From JBJXGE01 sp046154185 (GTDB lineage: Bacteria; Planctomycetota; UBA8108; UBA1146; JAJFFE01), in contig JBJXGE010000058.1 of assembly GCA_046154185.1 (NCBI GenBank), forward strand, positions 159,056-223,055: 64,000 nt of DNA. Reading direction: 5' to 3'. The position numbers and the translations under genes were made by a program. Below, in pieces: positions 62,624 through 64,000 of this stretch. The notes beneath the pieces were generated by a model. It had not been told where the DNA came from. It was given only the letters and a program-made list of their open reading frames with translations, and ran no database searches. The first letter of the stretch is position 1. Each line of letters starts with the position of its first letter.

Positions 62624-63964
62624 ATGCATCCGCAACGATTTGCCGGCGCACCGCGCGGCGCGCCTCGAACGTTCGTGGCCGCCGTCGCTCTAAACCTCCT
62701 CATCGCAATCCCTGTCGAGCAAGCGGCGGCGCAATCGAGCGCCAGCGCGCCGCCCCCCACCGCCGACATCGCCGCGCGCCAAGTCGGCGATCTCAAGTTT
62801 CGACTCATCGATATTTCGTTCGACGCGCTCTTCGCGGTTGGCGGCTCGACCGAACGCGACGCTTCTCTTGGCACACTCCAAGGCGGTGGCCACGATCCAC
62901 GAAAACGCGGCTTCACCGTCCAGAACATCGAACTGGCGTTTACGGGCGCCGTCGATCCCTACCTGCGCGGGCAAGCGAACATCATCTACTTCATCGACCC
63001 GATCGAAGGTGAAAGCCTGTTCGAGGTCGAGGAGGCCTTTGCCGTCTCGCAAACCTTGCCGGCGGGACTCCAGGTCAAGGCCGGCCAGTTTTTCACCGAG
63101 TTTGGACGGATCAACGGGCAACATCCGCACCAATGGGAATGGCAAGATCAGCCGATTATCAACACGCGGCTGTTTGGCCCCGATGGCATGCGCGGCGCCG
63201 GCGCGCAACTCTCGTGGTTGTTACCGACGGCATGGTACTCGACGATTCAAGGCGGCGTGCAAAACGCCAACGGCGAAACCATGACGAGTTTCTTCTCGAG
63301 CGGCGAAGCGTTTGAAGAGCGGCCGATCGGTGGCCGACCGTTCGTCGAGCAAGACGTGCGCAGCGTTGCCGACTTCGCCTACGCGGCGCGCCTCGACAAT
63401 TTCTTCGAACTTTGCGACACCGTCGGCCTGAAACTCGGTACGTCGTGGCTGACGGGTCCGAACGCAACGGGCGCCGCCGGACGCACGCATGTTTGGGGAG
63501 TCGATACGCACGTCAAGTGGCAGCCGGCGCAGAATCGGCGCGGCTGGCCGTTCGTCATTTGGCAGACGGAAATAATGGGTCGCAACTATCGCGCAGACGA
63601 CGGGGTCGACCTCGGCGATGACCTCGTCGACCCGGCGGACGATACGATTTTCGCAAGCGAAGATCTGCGCGATTGGGGGCTCTACTCGCAAGTCCTGCAC
63701 GGATTCGTCGAGCGCTGGGCAGCCGGCGTGCGCTACGAGTTCGCGGGCGGCACGGGCACGAGCGATGGCATGCGCGAGCGCGATCCGTTCCGCGCCGATC
63801 GCCATCGCGTAGCGCCGCTCGTGATGTACTTGCCGACCGAGTACTCGCGCTTTCGCCTCCAGTACAACTACGACGACGCGGACCATCTCGACGACGGCAG
63901 TGCGCACTCCGTGTGGCTTGGCTTCGAATTCATACTTGGAGCGCATGCGGCCCACAAATACTAA
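62624..63964 (+). CDS. Outer-membrane channel protein, possibly metal-related
   Basis: 446 aa. Signal peptide (FVAAVALNLLIAIPVEQAAA). Beta-barrel strands: GFTVQNIELAFTGAVDPYLR, GLQVKAGQFFTEFGRINGQH, DGMRGAGAQLSWLL, WYSTIQGGVQNANGETM, YEFAGGTGTSDGM. HPHQWEWQDQPIINTRLFG is a conserved-looking motif that I associate with outer-membrane proteins of zinc-responsive loci; this link is from memory. It ends with YNYDDADHLDD and an LGFEFIL terminal strand. It lies downstream of the His-rich protein, making a metal-uptake pair plausible. Confidence 0.7.
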   Translation: MHPQRFAGAPRGAPRTFVAAVALNLLIAIPVEQAAAQSSASAPPPTADIAARQVGDLKFRLIDISFDALFAVGGSTERDASLGTLQGGGHDPRKRGFTVQNIELAFTGAVDPYLRGQANIIYFIDPIEGESLFEVEEAFAVSQTLPAGLQVKAGQFFTEFGRINGQHPHQWEWQDQPIINTRLFGPDGMRGAGAQLSWLLPTAWYSTIQGGVQNANGETMTSFFSSGEAFEERPIGGRPFVEQDVRSVADFAYAARLDNFFELCDTVGLKLGTSWLTGPNATGAAGRTHVWGVDTHVKWQPAQNRRGWPFVIWQTEIMGRNYRADDGVDLGDDLVDPADDTIFASEDLRDWGLYSQVLHGFVERWAAGVRYEFAGGTGTSDGMRERDPFRADRHRVAPLVMYLPTEYSRFRLQYNYDDADHLDDGSAHSVWLGFEFILGAHAAHKY

Positions 63965-63975
63965 TCGACGGTCGT

Positions 63976-64000
63976 GGGGGGGGGGGGGGGGGGGGGGGGG
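63976..64000. other. Terminal poly-G run (probable sequencing or assembly artefact)
   Basis: 25 consecutive G bases at the very end of the window, directly after ordinary sequence. Such tails arise when two-colour sequencing runs out of signal. The bases should not be read as biology. Confidence 0.8.

Noticed and set aside
63976..64000. Phase-variable G tract or G-quadruplex
   Set aside because: It lies at the very end of the sequence with nothing beyond, so artefact is more likely.

Overview
The window is a GC-rich, gene-dense bacterial chromosome segment. Planctomycetota is the most likely host, but this is inferred, not proven. The main clue is a secreted protein at 32640-33830. It combines thrombospondin type-3-like Asp repeats with a C-terminal double dockerin-like tail, a style I associate from memory with Planctomycetota. 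Olefin (Ole) genes, many lipoproteins, frequent GTG/TTG starts and a serine/threonine kinase tied to a secretion system fit, but a myxobacterium-like host is not excluded. The left edge cuts a gene. The right edge ends in 25 consecutive G residues and looks like a contig end with an artefactual tail.

Layout. 1-2947 (+): end of an olefin-biosynthesis operon (oleC, oleD) with an overlapping phosphopantetheinyl transferase. 2956-7224 (-): lipoate ligase, Nudix hydrolase, M32 carboxypeptidase, HEAT lipoprotein and thymidine kinase. 7533-12228 (+): two lipoproteins of unknown function followed by a selenoprotein. The selenoprotein has two in-frame TGA codons, each at a predicted catalytic cysteine position and each followed at the right distance by a SECIS-like hairpin. 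It joins a thioredoxin-like domain to a remodelled MsrA-like domain and is the most unusual object in the window. 12316-14283 (+): alkylation repair (Ada-AlkA fusion and Ogt).

14276-46585 (-): a type VI secretion system with all 13 core components, TssA to TssM. Accessory genes are a transmembrane kinase, TagF, an FHA protein, an ImpE/TagJ protein and a VgrG-linked DUF6484-like protein. It lies in two blocks (14276-28544 and 35228-46585) separated by unrelated genes at 28801-35215: a U32 peptidase-family protein, an orphan, the Asp-repeat/dockerin protein and a porin-like protein. hcp is flanked by strong hairpins, and a 179-bp near-palindrome lies between tssG and tssH.

46882-50516 (+): a lipoprotein cluster with an LpoB-COG3014-YcfL module, followed by a 12-bp tandem repeat. 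50520-55393 (-): a Gld-type ABC transporter operon (ATPase, permease, GldG-like, DUF4340) with a recognisable sigma70-type promoter. 55574-64000: a hypothetical protein, a TolB-like beta-propeller lipoprotein, a HEAT/VWA protein, an LCAT-like hydrolase, a beta-lactamase-fold hydrolase, and finally a His-rich small protein with an outer-membrane channel that may handle metal.

I found no CRISPR array, insertion sequence, tRNA or rRNA. Very long open frames antisense to real genes are a by-product of high GC and were left out.
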